From: CBDULQ01 sp965368115
GTDB taxonomy: Bacteria; Pseudomonadota; Gammaproteobacteria; SZUA-229
DNA length: 21,254 nucleotides
Assembly (NCBI GenBank): GCA_965368115.1
Contig: CBDULQ010000033.1
Location: forward strand, 1 to 21,254
Reading direction: 5' to 3'
Shown piece after piece: positions 14,015-21,254 of the stretch. Made by a program: the position numbers and the translations under genes. Each line of letters starts with the position of its first letter. Position 1 is the first letter of the stretch. The notes under the pieces are model-generated. The model worked only from the letters and a program-made list of their open reading frames with translations, ran no database searches and was not told the origin of the DNA.

Positions 14015-15066
14015 CGATCCACCGATTCAAACTGGATACGTGGATCGATTAGCACATAACTGATATCTGCCAGCAACTTGGCGATTAATCCGAGAATGGT
14101 ATAAAAATACAGACTCCCCAGAACGACGGGATAGTCGCGTTTGAGAATGGATTCATAAGACAGCAGGCCCAGGCCATCCAGAGAGAAAATGGTTTCGATC
14201 AGCAGACTGCCAGTGAAAAAGGCGGCGATGAATGCGCCGGGGAAACCGGTAATGATGGGAATCATGGCGTTTCGAAACACGTGCCGATACAGCACCGTGT
14301 TTTCCCTGAGCCCCTTGGCCCGAGCTGTAAGCACATATTGTTTACGAATCTCTTCCAGAAACGAATTTTTGGTGAGCATGGTTAACACGGCAAAGCTACC
14401 GACAACCGATGCGATGATCGGTAATACCATGTGCCATAAATAATCGAGAATTTTCATATACCAGGGCAGGCTATCCCAGTTATCCGACACCAGTCCCTTG
14501 AGCGGAAAGATATCCCAGAAACTGCCGCCACCGAACAGCACCAGCAAGGTAATACCCAACACGAATCCTGGAATAGCATAGCCGGCCAGTATGATGGTGC
14601 TGGAAATCACATCAAAACGGGAACCGTCGCGTACAGCTTTCTTGATACCCAGCGGAATACAGATCAGATAAACAATAAGAAAAGACCACACACCGAGACT
14701 GATCGACACTGGCAACTTGGATACAATCAGCTCCATGACCGAGCGATTGTGAAAATAACTTTCACCCAGGTCGAACTGCACATAACGCCACATCATGTCC
14801 AGGAAGCGCTGGTAAGCCGGCTTATCGAAACCATACAGTTCATTCAGTTTCTGGATGTGTTCTTCGCGCAGACCTTTCTTACCCTGGTATAGACTGCCGC
14901 CGGTATGACTTACTTCGCCGCCACCGGCGCCAGTACCTTCCAGTTGAGCAATCAACTGTTCAACCGGGCCACCCGGCACAAACTGGGTAACGACAAAGGT
15001 GATTAGCATGACGCCGACCAGGGTCGGAATCATCAACAGCAAACGCTTTAGTATGTATGATGCCAC
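14011..15066 (-). CDS. yejB: Peptide ABC transporter permease YejB
   Basis: This is the first inner-membrane permease of the importer, about 351 residues. It opens with the DppB/OppB-type helix (YILKRLLLMIPTLVGVMLIT) followed by FVPGGPVEQ, a hallmark of this family. An extended periplasmic segment carries a glycine-rich stretch. The EAA loop is visible in YVLTARAKGLRENTVLYRHV. I chose the GTG at 15066, which shares one base with the yejA stop (TAGTG) and has GGAAGAA about 10 nt upstream; an in-frame GTG at 15081 is possible. Confidence 0.94.
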   Translation of the reverse strand: MASYILKRLLLMIPTLVGVMLITFVVTQFVPGGPVEQLIAQLEGTGAGGGEVSHTGGSLYQGKKGLREEHIQKLNELYGFDKPAYQRFLDMMWRYVQFDLGESYFHNRSVMELIVSKLPVSISLGVWSFLIVYLICIPLGIKKAVRDGSRFDVISSTIILAGYAIPGFVLGITLLVLFGGGSFWDIFPLKGLVSDNWDSLPWYMKILDYLWHMVLPIIASVVGSFAVLTMLTKNSFLEEIRKQYVLTARAKGLRENTVLYRHVFRNAMIPIITGFPGAFIAAFFTGSLLIETIFSLDGLGLLSYESILKRDYPVVLGSLYFYTILGLIAKLLADISYVLIDPRIQFESVDR

Positions 15067-16865
15067 TAGGGTTTCTTCCACCAGGCTTCTGTGACCCAGG
15101 TTTCCGGAGTGTAATACAGCGGCAACTGTTTCGGGAAACCGAACTTGTCCCAGTAAGCAACCCTGTGCTTGTTAATGTACCAGTTGGGCACTACATAATC
15201 GCCATGAAGCAGAACTCGATCAAGCGCATGAACGGCAATCACAAGCTCATGTCGATCTTTTGCAGAAATCACTTTTTCAACCAGCGCATCGACCACGGGA
15301 TCTTTAAGCCCCATCAGATTCTGCGACCCTACACGATCGGCCGATTCGGAGTTGAACATATTGCGCAGCTCATTACCCGGGGACATGGATTCCGGATAAG
15401 TCGACACCGCCATATCGAAATCAAACTCACGCATGCGCCTGATGTACAGTGAGCGATCCACCTTCCGATAGGTCATGGTAATACCAAGTTTAGCCAGGTT
15501 GCGAGCATAAGGCGCTAGGATGCGATCAAACCCGCGTTGTGCAAGCACGACATCAAATTCGAAAGGCTGACCTTTGTCATTGACCAGTTTGCCATCTTTC
15601 ACCGTCCACCCGGCCTGTTCCAGCAGTTTCTTTGCTGTACGCAGGTTTTTGCGTAACGAGTATGGCGGTTTGGTGGTAGGCGGATGCCACACCTGCGTAA
15701 AGACTCTGTCCGGCAGTTGATCACGGAACTGTTCCAGTAACTTCAGTTCTTCCCCTTCCGGCAAGCCGCTGGACGCCAGTTCCGAGTTACTGAAATAACT
15801 GTCGTTGATTACGTACTGGTTATAGAACAGATGCTTGTTCGACCATTCGAAATCAAATGCCAAGGCTATCGCACGCCGTACCCGTTGATCCTTGAACAGG
15901 TCCTTGCGCATGTTAAACACAAACCCCTGCATACCGGCATTATTTTTGTGTGGAAACTCGGTTTTGATAATACTGCCGTTGTCATAATTCGGGCCATTGT
16001 GTTCTCGAGCCCAGAGTTTCGAATAATATTCGTGTCGAAAGTCGAATTCACCTGCCTTGAAGGCTTCCAGAGAAATCACCAGGTCCAGATAATATTTATA
16101 TTCGATTTCATCAAAATTATATTTCCCGCGATTAACAGGCAGGTCTCTGGCCCAGTAGTTGGGGTCTCGCTTATACAGGATTCGTTTCCCCAGATCATAA
16201 TCCGCAATTACATACGGCCCGGATGCGATGGGCTTTTCTTCATTAAGCTTATCGAAAGCTTTGTCTCCCAGCCATTTGCTGGAAAATACCGGTAGACTGG
16301 CGAGTACCAGATGCAGCTCGGAATTGAGGCGACTGAAATCAAAACGTATGGTGTATTTGTCGATCACCACCGCCTGCTTGACGTCGGCATAAATGAATTT
16401 GAACTGGGGATGAGCCTGATCGGAAGTCAGTGTATCAAACGAAAATTTCACGTCTTTTGCCAGAACCGGATCGCCGTTGGAAAACCGCGCCCGTTCATCG
16501 ATCTTGAAAGTCACTGACATGCGATCTCTGGCCAGCTCGATGTCACGGGCAATCAGGGCGTATTTGCTGAATGGTTCGTCCGAGCTGGAGGCCATCAGGG
16601 TATCGAACACCAGACCGAGTCCGGCTGCATCCTGGCCTTTAACGATATAGGGATTAAAACTGTCGAAAGAGCCGGGAGCCTCCAGTTCGAGGCGTCCACC
16701 TTTGGGGGCATCCGGGTTTAAATAATCGAAATGATCGAAGTTCTTGCCATATTTTGGTTCATAGCCCATGGCCATGGACGGCGCTGCGTTAACAGAATGG
16801 GAGAATAATGAAAGAATTAACAAAAAAATGACGGTCAGGGGGTGAAATCCTGTATTTATCAGCAT
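15066..16865 (-). CDS. yejA: Periplasmic peptide-binding protein YejA
   Basis: This is the substrate-binding protein of the importer, SBP_bac_5 family, 599 residues (E. coli YejA is about 604). The chosen ATG at 16865 gives a clean signal peptide: LTVIFLLILSLFSHSVNA with cleavage likely after VNA. An in-frame ATG at 16928 would bury it. The mature start MGYEPKYGKNFDHFDYLNPD and PKGGRLELEAPGSFDSFNPY are typical. YejABEF takes up peptides such as microcin C in E. coli, and the Pseudomonas orthologue NppABCD takes up peptidyl nucleoside antibiotics; the natural ligand here is unknown. First gene of yejABEF, divergent from fabI across 115 nt. Confidence 0.95.
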   Translation of the reverse strand: MLINTGFHPLTVIFLLILSLFSHSVNAAPSMAMGYEPKYGKNFDHFDYLNPDAPKGGRLELEAPGSFDSFNPYIVKGQDAAGLGLVFDTLMASSSDEPFSKYALIARDIELARDRMSVTFKIDERARFSNGDPVLAKDVKFSFDTLTSDQAHPQFKFIYADVKQAVVIDKYTIRFDFSRLNSELHLVLASLPVFSSKWLGDKAFDKLNEEKPIASGPYVIADYDLGKRILYKRDPNYWARDLPVNRGKYNFDEIEYKYYLDLVISLEAFKAGEFDFRHEYYSKLWAREHNGPNYDNGSIIKTEFPHKNNAGMQGFVFNMRKDLFKDQRVRRAIALAFDFEWSNKHLFYNQYVINDSYFSNSELASSGLPEGEELKLLEQFRDQLPDRVFTQVWHPPTTKPPYSLRKNLRTAKKLLEQAGWTVKDGKLVNDKGQPFEFDVVLAQRGFDRILAPYARNLAKLGITMTYRKVDRSLYIRRMREFDFDMAVSTYPESMSPGNELRNMFNSESADRVGSQNLMGLKDPVVDALVEKVISAKDRHELVIAVHALDRVLLHGDYVVPNWYINKHRVAYWDKFGFPKQLPLYYTPETWVTEAWWKKP

Positions 16866-16906
16866 ATTATCTGTTCCCAGCACAGTGGCCATCTGATGGT
16901 ATGCAG

Positions 16907-16924
16907 TCCGACGCAGTCGTCGGA
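16907..16924. promoter_or_regulatory. Perfect 18-bp interrupted palindrome between yejA and fabI
   Basis: TCCGACG-CAGT-CGTCGGA is a perfect 7-bp inverted repeat with a 4-nt centre, located 57 nt before the fabI start and 42 nt before the yejA start. It could be an operator for either gene or a leader hairpin. I see no clear -35/-10 pair for either gene around it. Confidence 0.45.
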
Positions 16925-16967
16925 TCAATATCTGGCCCTAAGAATACCAATGAACAACGATAAAGAA

Positions 16968-16981
16968 TAGGAGTCCTCCTA
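16968..16981 (+). promoter_or_regulatory. fabI ribosome site inside a small inverted repeat
   Basis: The Shine-Dalgarno AGGAG lies 7 nt before the ATG. The block TAGGAGTCCTCCTA folds on itself (TAGGA-GTCC-TCCTA) and includes the A of the start codon, so the ribosome site can pair with the bases just before the start. Confidence 0.55.
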
Positions 16982-17766
16982 TGGGATTTTTGAGTGGTAA
17001 GCGCGCTCTGATTTTCGGGGTTGCCAGTAATCGTTCCATTGCATGGGGCATCGCTCAGGCCATGCACCGTGAAGGTTGTGAACTGGCATTTACCTATCAG
17101 AACGAACGCTTGCGTGAGCGGGTAGAAAAATTCGCCGGCCAACTGAATTCCGATATCGTCATCCCCTGTAACGTGGAAGACGATGCCGAGATCGAACAGG
17201 TATTCGAACATCTGGATGACTACTGGGATTCCTTCGATATCATCGTACACTCGATCGCGTTTGCCCCGAAAGAACTGCTGGAAGGTGATTATCTGGACAA
17301 CCTCAACCGCGAGGGGTTCAACACTGCCCACGATATCAGTTCCTACAGCCTGGCGGCGATTGCCAAAGCAGGTCGGCATATGATGCAGGGCCGTGAAGAC
17401 GCTTCCATTATCACCCTGAGCTACCTGGGTGCGGTTCGAGCCTTCCCCGGCTATAACGTCATGGGTCTCGCCAAAGCCAGCCTGGAAGCCAATGTGCGCT
17501 ATCTGGCACACAATCTGGGACCGGAAAATATCCGTGTAAATGCAATCTCCGCAGGTCCGATCAAGACGCTGGCGGCAGCCGGAATCGGTGGTTTCAAGAA
17601 AATCTTCGAACATGTGGAAAACAACGCGCCATTACGACGCAATGTGACCATCGAAGAGGTTGGTAACGCCGCGGCCTTCATGGCCTCTGATCTGGCGAAG
17701 GGCATCACCGGTGAAGTGCTCTACGTCGACAGCGGTTATCATATTGTCGGCCTGATGAACAACTAG
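16981..17766 (+). CDS. fabI: Enoyl-[acyl-carrier-protein] reductase (NADH) FabI
   Basis: FabI does the last step of each fatty-acid elongation cycle, reducing trans-2-enoyl-ACP with NADH in the cytoplasm. It is a short-chain dehydrogenase fold of 261 residues. The nucleotide site is GVASNRSIAWGIA at 13-25. The catalytic set Y148, Y158 and K165 gives the FabI-specific Tyr-x6-Lys spacing. LSYLGAVRAFPGYNVMGLAK and AGPIKTLAA are nearly invariant family blocks. The residue at the position of E. coli Gly93 is Ala (HSIAFAP), as in staphylococcal FabI, so it need not mean triclosan resistance. The start is firm, with AGGAG at 7 nt. It is the only clear plus-strand gene, transcribed alone and ended by a strong terminator. 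Confidence 0.98.
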   Translation: MGFLSGKRALIFGVASNRSIAWGIAQAMHREGCELAFTYQNERLRERVEKFAGQLNSDIVIPCNVEDDAEIEQVFEHLDDYWDSFDIIVHSIAFAPKELLEGDYLDNLNREGFNTAHDISSYSLAAIAKAGRHMMQGREDASIITLSYLGAVRAFPGYNVMGLAKASLEANVRYLAHNLGPENIRVNAISAGPIKTLAAAGIGGFKKIFEHVENNAPLRRNVTIEEVGNAAAFMASDLAKGITGEVLYVDSGYHIVGLMNN

Positions 17767-17787
17767 TCCGACAATACTGATCGTCAC

Positions 17788-17816
17788 AAAAAAGGGAGCC
17801 ACAGGCTCCCTTTTTT
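17788..17816. terminator. Bidirectional intrinsic terminator between fabI and the DAACS symporter gene
   Basis: Six A, then GGGAGCC-ACA-GGCTCCC, then six T. The 7-bp perfect stem with A and T runs works on both strands: it ends fabI on the plus strand and the ppiD-symporter unit on the minus strand. Confidence 0.92.
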
Positions 17817-17833
17817 GTTTGTCTGGTTTCATT

Positions 17834-19120
17834 TTACAGCGGTCGTTGCAGGATATCCTGCTCACCTTCCATACGCCCGATCACCACAGCAGCCACAGAA
17901 TCGCTAAACACATTCACCGCAGTCCGACACATATCCAGTACGCGATCCACTGCCAGAATCAACCCCACCGCCTCCATCGGCAAACCGATTGCCGCCAGGA
18001 TGATGGAAATCGCGACCAGGCTTGCAGAAGGAATACCGGCAACTCCGATCGATGTCAGCAAGGCCGTCAGCACAATGGTGAACTGGGTCGCGAAGCTCAA
18101 TTCCAGACCGTACACCTGGGCGATGAAAATCGCCGCCACACATTCGTACAATGCAGTGCCATCCATGTTGACGGTGGCACCCAGCGGCAGAGTGAAACTG
18201 CTGACGTTGTTCGAAACACCGGCACGTTGTTCAACGCATTCCATGGTAAGCGGCAATGTCGCCGAGGACGAACTGGTTGAGAATGCCGTGAGCAAAGCCG
18301 GTGCCATGGCCTGATAATGACGCCACGGATTGACCCGTGCAACGAACTTTAGAATCAACGCCATATTGATGACAAAATGGGCTGCCAGCGCCGCCAGCAC
18401 GGTGAAGAAAAACACCACCAGCGGTTTGAAGGCATCGGCACCGGATACGGCAATGACTTTTGCCACCAGCGCGAATACACCTATCGGCGCGAATTTCATC
18501 ACCCAGTTGGTGATTTCCATCATCACGTCCAGCGTAGCCTGCCAGAAACTTTTCAGGGTTTCTGCCTGCGGCTCACGGATGACGGTGAGGAAATAACCAA
18601 ACAGCAGACTGAAGAATATCAGCCCCAGCATCTGTCCCTCTGCAGCTGCCGACACAATATTGACGGGCACCATGCGCAGAAAAACTTCGACGATATCGCC
18701 CATGCCCTTGCCTTCGACCTTCTCGGCTATCCCGTCGACGCTTTCCGATAGCCCAACCAGATGCTGCGCCGGCTGACCATCAACGATACCCGGTGCCGTC
18801 AGGTTGACGAGAATCAGGCCGGTGAGAATGGCGATCAGACTGGTACTGGCATAATAAAGCAGTGTTTTACCACCCAGGCGTCCCAGATGTTCTCCGGAGC
18901 CTATACCCATCATACCGACGATAATCGAGGACACCACCAGCGGCACAATGAGCATCTTCAGCGCATTTAAAAACAACGTGCCGATGAATTCGTAAAGCTG
19001 GTAAAAAGTAATGCCCAGAAAACCGGCTTCAGTTCCGGTTAGCAATCCTGCTACCACTGCAAGCAGCAAGGCAATCAGTATTTGCCAGTGCAGTTGCAGT
19101 CGTAGGAAGGGGCCCAGCAT
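17834..19120 (-). CDS. Dicarboxylate/amino acid:cation symporter (DAACS, GltP/DctA-like)
   Basis: This is an inner-membrane secondary transporter of the glutamate/dicarboxylate family, 428 residues. The serine-rich hairpin HP1 is STSSSSATLPLT at 281-292, TM7 has the sodium-site motif NMDGT at 318-322, and HP2 has AGIPSASLV. TM8 has D392, D396, R399, T400, N403 and D407, matching GltPh D390, D394, R397, T398, N401 and D405. The arginine points to an acidic substrate such as glutamate, aspartate or a C4-dicarboxylate. Glutamate versus dicarboxylate cannot be settled from this. The ATG lies 2 nt after the ppiD stop (TAATCATG), so the two genes are probably cotranscribed. Confidence 0.93.
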   Translation of the reverse strand: MLGPFLRLQLHWQILIALLLAVVAGLLTGTEAGFLGITFYQLYEFIGTLFLNALKMLIVPLVVSSIIVGMMGIGSGEHLGRLGGKTLLYYASTSLIAILTGLILVNLTAPGIVDGQPAQHLVGLSESVDGIAEKVEGKGMGDIVEVFLRMVPVNIVSAAAEGQMLGLIFFSLLFGYFLTVIREPQAETLKSFWQATLDVMMEITNWVMKFAPIGVFALVAKVIAVSGADAFKPLVVFFFTVLAALAAHFVINMALILKFVARVNPWRHYQAMAPALLTAFSTSSSSATLPLTMECVEQRAGVSNNVSSFTLPLGATVNMDGTALYECVAAIFIAQVYGLELSFATQFTIVLTALLTSIGVAGIPSASLVAISIILAAIGLPMEAVGLILAVDRVLDMCRTAVNVFSDSVAAVVIGRMEGEQDILQRPL

Positions 19121-19122
19121 GA

Positions 19123-21030
19123 TTAGAAGAGATCTTTAGCGGTGATAATCTCGGATTGAGATTTAAGAAAATCAACGAACGCGGTCATTTCCTGGTTAGC
19201 AATTCGCGTCTGCAATTGTTGCTCGACTGCAGCCATGCCCTGCGGCGCTTCATCGATGTCAGGTGTGTTGACCTTGTCGACTTCGACGACCGCAATGTCG
19301 GACACCAGTTCTACGGAATCAAAGGCAGGCTTTCCGTCATCCGGACGCGGCACCTGGAAGGCCGCTTCCACCAGGCGTCGATCCACATCGGCATAATCCC
19401 GTTTGATTTCACCCAGCGACTTGAATTCACTGTGCTTGCTATCGGCAAGGTCTTTCAGTGACTGACCCTGCTGCGCAGAAGCAAGCGCCTGCAATGCTGC
19501 AGCCTGAGCTTTCTCACGCGCCTTGTTGGCCTTCAGTATAACCTGTAGCTGGGATTTAACTTCATCAAGCGACTTCGGCGAACTGGGCTTGTGCTGATCG
19601 AGACGCAGCACGACCAGGTGATTTTTTCCAACTTCGATAATATCGGAATTGCGCCCTTCCTTGAGTGTCACATCACTGAATGCGGCTTTCCTGACGGCTT
19701 CATTGTTCGCAATACCGGTACCCGCAGCACGTGTAAACAGCGCAGATTTCTTGATACTGACGCCATCAAAAGCATCGACGATGGGCTGCAGGGTCTGGTC
19801 ATTTTCATAGGCCAGATTGGCAACTTCTTCAGATCGCTCGTAAAACTGCCGATCGATGCTATCCTGCTGCGCATGTTGAACCAACTGCGGACGCTTTTCT
19901 TCGTAAGGCACTGGTTTTTCGTTTTTCACATCTTCGAGCTTGATAATGTGAAATCCGAATCCGGTTTTCACCAGACCGGACATCTCACCTTTTTTCAATT
20001 CATATAAAGCTTTCTCAAACTCGGGCACCATCAGGCCCTTACCGACCCAACCCAGATCACCACCTTTTTCAGCCGATAGTGGATCCTCCGATATTGTTTT
20101 AGCTAAGGTCTCGAATGACTCACCATTTTTAAGGCGCTCCAGTACCGACTCAGCGAGCTTGCGCTTGATCGCCAGAGTGGCTTCGTCTGCGTCCGCATCT
20201 ACCTTGATCAGGATGTGACTCGCCTTACGCTGCTCTTTATCGGCAAGATCCGCAACATAAGCATCATACTGGCGATGCAAAAGATCTTCGTCGACATCGG
20301 CGTCCGTTTGCACATCACTGCCGGTAATTTCGATATAGGACACGGATACCTGTTCCGGATGCATAAATCGATTCTTGTTCTCTTCGTAATACTTCTGGAT
20401 ATCCTCATCGGTCACCTCGACCTGATCCATATAGCTGGATTGCTTGAACAGCAGGTAACTGACATCGCGGGTCTGGTTCTGTAATCGATCGATAAGCTTG
20501 AGTGTTCCGGCATCCACAATGGCGGTTTTGGAGATACCGTCCTGCAACTGCTGAACCAGAAGGTCTCTGCGATACAGCTGTTCAAACTGAGTTGGCGTCA
20601 TACCCTGTGAGCGCAATACATTCCGGTAGGTGCTGGAGACAAAATGACCGTCTTCCTGGAACGCGTCCATGGCATGAATCTTCTGCGCCAGCAGCTGGTC
20701 GGAAATACTGTAACCGGAAGCCGCAATCAGTTGCTCGAGTAGAGCACGGGTGATGAGCTGGTCCAGGACCTGTTGTTTGATGGTTTTTTCGAAGGCCGCA
20801 TTATCCGGCAGTTGATCGCCGAATACCGACTGCAGTCGCTGTCGATGACGTGACACGGCCTGCTCGAAATCAGAAACCGTAATGTCCTGCCCATTGACCT
20901 TCGCCGCAAACGGCTGTTCGGCACCGCCCAGATATTCCTGGATACCCCACAGGGCAAATGGAACGGAAATTATTAAGATGATGATGCCGCCGATCAGGCC
21001 TTTGGCCTTATCATTAATCGCCTGTAACAT
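19123..21030 (-). CDS. ppiD: Periplasmic chaperone / peptidyl-prolyl isomerase PpiD
   Basis: PpiD is an inner-membrane-anchored chaperone near the Sec translocon that helps periplasmic proteins leave it and fold. The N-terminus (MLQAINDKAK) is followed by one membrane helix at 11-30, then a SurA_N-like chaperone region (about 40-185). The single parvulin domain, about 268-366, shows RKASHILIK, GGDLGW at 323-328 and GFGFHIIKLEDV. Another chaperone segment closes the 635-residue chain, near E. coli's 623. I chose the ATG at 21030, which places the helix at the usual place, with AGGA about 11 nt upstream; an in-frame start at 21174 would add 48 residues without homology. The neighbours (tRNA upstream, fabI and yej downstream) match the Pseudomonas order. 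Confidence 0.95.
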   Translation of the reverse strand: MLQAINDKAKGLIGGIIILIISVPFALWGIQEYLGGAEQPFAAKVNGQDITVSDFEQAVSRHRQRLQSVFGDQLPDNAAFEKTIKQQVLDQLITRALLEQLIAASGYSISDQLLAQKIHAMDAFQEDGHFVSSTYRNVLRSQGMTPTQFEQLYRRDLLVQQLQDGISKTAIVDAGTLKLIDRLQNQTRDVSYLLFKQSSYMDQVEVTDEDIQKYYEENKNRFMHPEQVSVSYIEITGSDVQTDADVDEDLLHRQYDAYVADLADKEQRKASHILIKVDADADEATLAIKRKLAESVLERLKNGESFETLAKTISEDPLSAEKGGDLGWVGKGLMVPEFEKALYELKKGEMSGLVKTGFGFHIIKLEDVKNEKPVPYEEKRPQLVQHAQQDSIDRQFYERSEEVANLAYENDQTLQPIVDAFDGVSIKKSALFTRAAGTGIANNEAVRKAAFSDVTLKEGRNSDIIEVGKNHLVVLRLDQHKPSSPKSLDEVKSQLQVILKANKAREKAQAAALQALASAQQGQSLKDLADSKHSEFKSLGEIKRDYADVDRRLVEAAFQVPRPDDGKPAFDSVELVSDIAVVEVDKVNTPDIDEAPQGMAAVEQQLQTRIANQEMTAFVDFLKSQSEIITAKDLF

Positions 21031-21198
21031 GAATCTGCTAGTCCTGTATTGCCCTGTTATAGTAATCGTGGGGATCTTGTGAGCCCAGCATGATACTAAA
21101 GTGTTGCTGTAAGCTAAAGTACTGAACGGCGGCAAAACATGCCAAATAGTGAGAGCGGCCAGACGGACTGGCATTCATCGATAATCCGCTAGTGGCAT

Positions 21199-21228
21199 AA
21201 AAAAAGCCCTCAATACGAGGGCTTTTTT
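21199..21228. terminator. Bidirectional intrinsic terminator downstream of the tRNA
   Basis: A run of A, then GCCCTC-AATAC-GAGGGC, then six T. On the minus strand it lies just after the tRNA 3' end and insulates ppiD from tRNA transcription. The 168 nt between it and ppiD (21031-21198) contain a small GCCAG/CTGGC hairpin at 21158-21172 and no promoter I can assign with confidence. Confidence 0.88.
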
Positions 21229-21235
21229 ATTTGTA

Positions 21236-21254
21236 TGGCGGACCGGACGGGATT
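21236..21254 (-). tRNA. 3' end of a tRNA, probably tRNA-Asp (cut by the window edge)
   Basis: The last 19 nt read on the minus strand as AATCCCGTCCGGTCCGCCA. This fits the end of a T loop, a T-stem strand CCCGT, the acceptor strand CCGGTCC, discriminator G and an encoded CCA. G73 and the CCCGT T-stem match gammaproteobacterial tRNA-Asp. A terminator follows directly. The anticodon is outside the window, so the amino acid is inferred. Confidence 0.72.

Noticed and set aside
17100..17300. FabI Ala at the Gly93 position as a triclosan-resistance allele
   Set aside because: Ala is the natural residue here in triclosan-sensitive FabI such as the staphylococcal enzyme, so it is not evidence of resistance.
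16867..17613. 248-codon minus-strand open frame opposite fabI
   Set aside because: It mirrors the strongly conserved FabI reading frame, has no recognisable domain, and its composition is what antisense of a biased gene gives.

Overview
The window reads as ordinary chromosome from a gammaproteobacterium. Gene order ppiD - fabI - yejABEF, a tRNA beside ppiD, crcB next to serS, nnr followed by tsaE, and an IscR with E. coli-like cysteine spacing all fit that class. Codon use and composition are even except for one small AT-richer island at about 6584-7066. I cannot name the genus. Almost everything is on the minus strand; fabI is the only clear plus-strand gene. No stretch longer than 300 bases lacks a gene.

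Layout, in plus-strand coordinates. 15-3105 holds tsaE, the bifunctional NAD(P)H-hydrate repair enzyme nnr, a CDP-alcohol phosphatidyltransferase and a CarS-like CDP-lipid synthase; transcription runs from the lipid genes toward tsaE. 3214-5226 holds a soluble GGDEF diguanylate cyclase and a membrane-anchored pentapeptide-repeat protein. 5281-7469 holds serS and crcB, separated by a 0.5-kb cassette: a GIY-YIG nuclease gene between two inverted copies of a two-armed palindromic repeat. 7475-10039 is acnB, tightly linked to crcB. 10089-10159 carries two stacked hairpins between acnB and iscR. 10299-10904 is iscR with two IscR-type boxes in its promoter. 10951-16865 is a PilZ protein downstream of the yejABEF peptide importer. 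fabI diverges from yejA and converges on a DAACS symporter that sits 2 nt after ppiD. The window ends in the 3' end of a tRNA, probably tRNA-Asp.

Most genes are housekeeping: metabolite repair, t6A tRNA modification, seryl-tRNA charging, the TCA cycle, fatty acid synthesis, Fe-S sensing, periplasmic folding and peptide import. Two sets are less usual. The CarS-like protein plus CDP-alcohol transferase could make and use a CDP-activated lipid, which suggests a side branch of phospholipid synthesis. The GIY-YIG gene with its paired repeats is the best candidate for an undescribed system. Each 72-73-bp repeat has two hairpin arms of different type, the arms differ by compensatory base-pair changes, and the outer 34 bp of the cassette form a perfect inverted repeat. 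The design resembles REP/BIME elements with their RAYT transposases, but with a GIY-YIG nuclease in place of the transposase.
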